A stretch of 5,606 nucleotides of DNA from the NCBI GenBank assembly GCA_902761395.1, contig CACWKJ010000165.1, positions 1 through 5,606 on the forward strand, written 5' to 3'. Position numbers and translations under genes: made by a program. How positions within the stretch are numbered: the first letter of the stretch is position 1; each line of letters starts with the position of its first letter. Shown here one piece after another: positions 5,493 through 5,606 of this stretch. Origin of the DNA: an uncultured Elusimicrobium sp. (lineage in GTDB: Bacteria; Elusimicrobiota; Endomicrobiia; Endomicrobiales; Endomicrobiaceae). Under the pieces are notes generated by a model, which saw only the letters and a list, made by a program, of their open reading frames with translations, had not been told where the DNA came from and ran no database searches.

Positions 5493-5606
5493 ATGGAAAA
5501 ATTGTTAGTAAGTTTTGATGATTTTAAGAAAAGTAAGAAATTAGTCGTCGAAAATAAACCCTTTCCTTTTGAGTATGATAAGGAAATTATAAAGTCGGCT
5601 AATCTC
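5493..5606 (+). CDS. N-terminal part of an unidentified protein (cut by window end)
   Basis: From the ATG at 5493 the frame stays open for 38 codons to the right edge, beginning MEKLLVSFDDFKKSKK. An in-frame TAG at 5487-5489 rules out a longer N-terminus. The visible residues are charged, with many Lys, Asp and Glu, show no signal peptide or membrane segment, and look like the start of a soluble protein. I do not recognise the family. The Shine-Dalgarno sequence is poor (AGG only 2 nt from the ATG). A TTG at 5502, preceded by GGAAAAA, is an alternative start that would drop three residues. The consensus promoter immediately upstream supports a real gene transcribed divergently from rpsO. Confidence 0.7.
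   Translation, partial: MEKLLVSFDDFKKSKKLVVENKPFPFEYDKEIIKSANL

Overview
The window is AT-rich chromosomal DNA from a bacterium with housekeeping genes. An apolipoprotein N-acyltransferase (lnt) points to a Gram-negative-type envelope with triacylated lipoproteins. The phylum cannot be fixed from the sequence. An AT-rich lineage such as Elusimicrobiota or a similar host-associated group would fit, but this is a weak guess. No mobile element, CRISPR array, rRNA or tRNA is visible.

Layout: (1) The 3' end of an unrecognised plus-strand gene runs in from the left edge and ends at a strong intrinsic terminator (488-520). (2) lnt follows on the plus strand (547-2103) and ends in a hairpin that can terminate both strands. 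(3) Converging on it is a minus-strand cluster, read from right to left: rpsO (ribosomal protein S15), pnp (polynucleotide phosphorylase), accB (biotin carboxyl carrier protein) and a small winged-helix protein of the DUF2582 type. Gaps in the cluster are 107, 31 and 15 nt, with no terminator between genes, so it is probably one operon. (4) A 290-nt divergent intergenic region (5203-5492) holds a candidate rpsO promoter, short AT-rich repeats and a perfect-consensus sigma70 promoter (TTGACA-17-TATAAT). That promoter drives an unidentified plus-strand gene cut off by the right edge.

How the genes fit together: rpsO-pnp is a classical pairing of translation and RNA turnover. The rpsO-pnp gap folds into a long imperfect hairpin just upstream of the pnp ribosome binding site, in the same place as the RNase III/PNPase autoregulatory hairpin of enterobacteria. 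accB links the operon to fatty acid synthesis. The winged-helix protein could be a regulator, but nothing shows its target.

Points most worth a second look are: PNPase ending in the middle of its S1 domain; the pnp leader hairpin; Lnt with serine at two positions that are aromatic and important in E. coli; the winged-helix gene tightly linked to accB; and the consensus promoter with a leader of only about 12 nt. No clearly new multi-gene system is seen.
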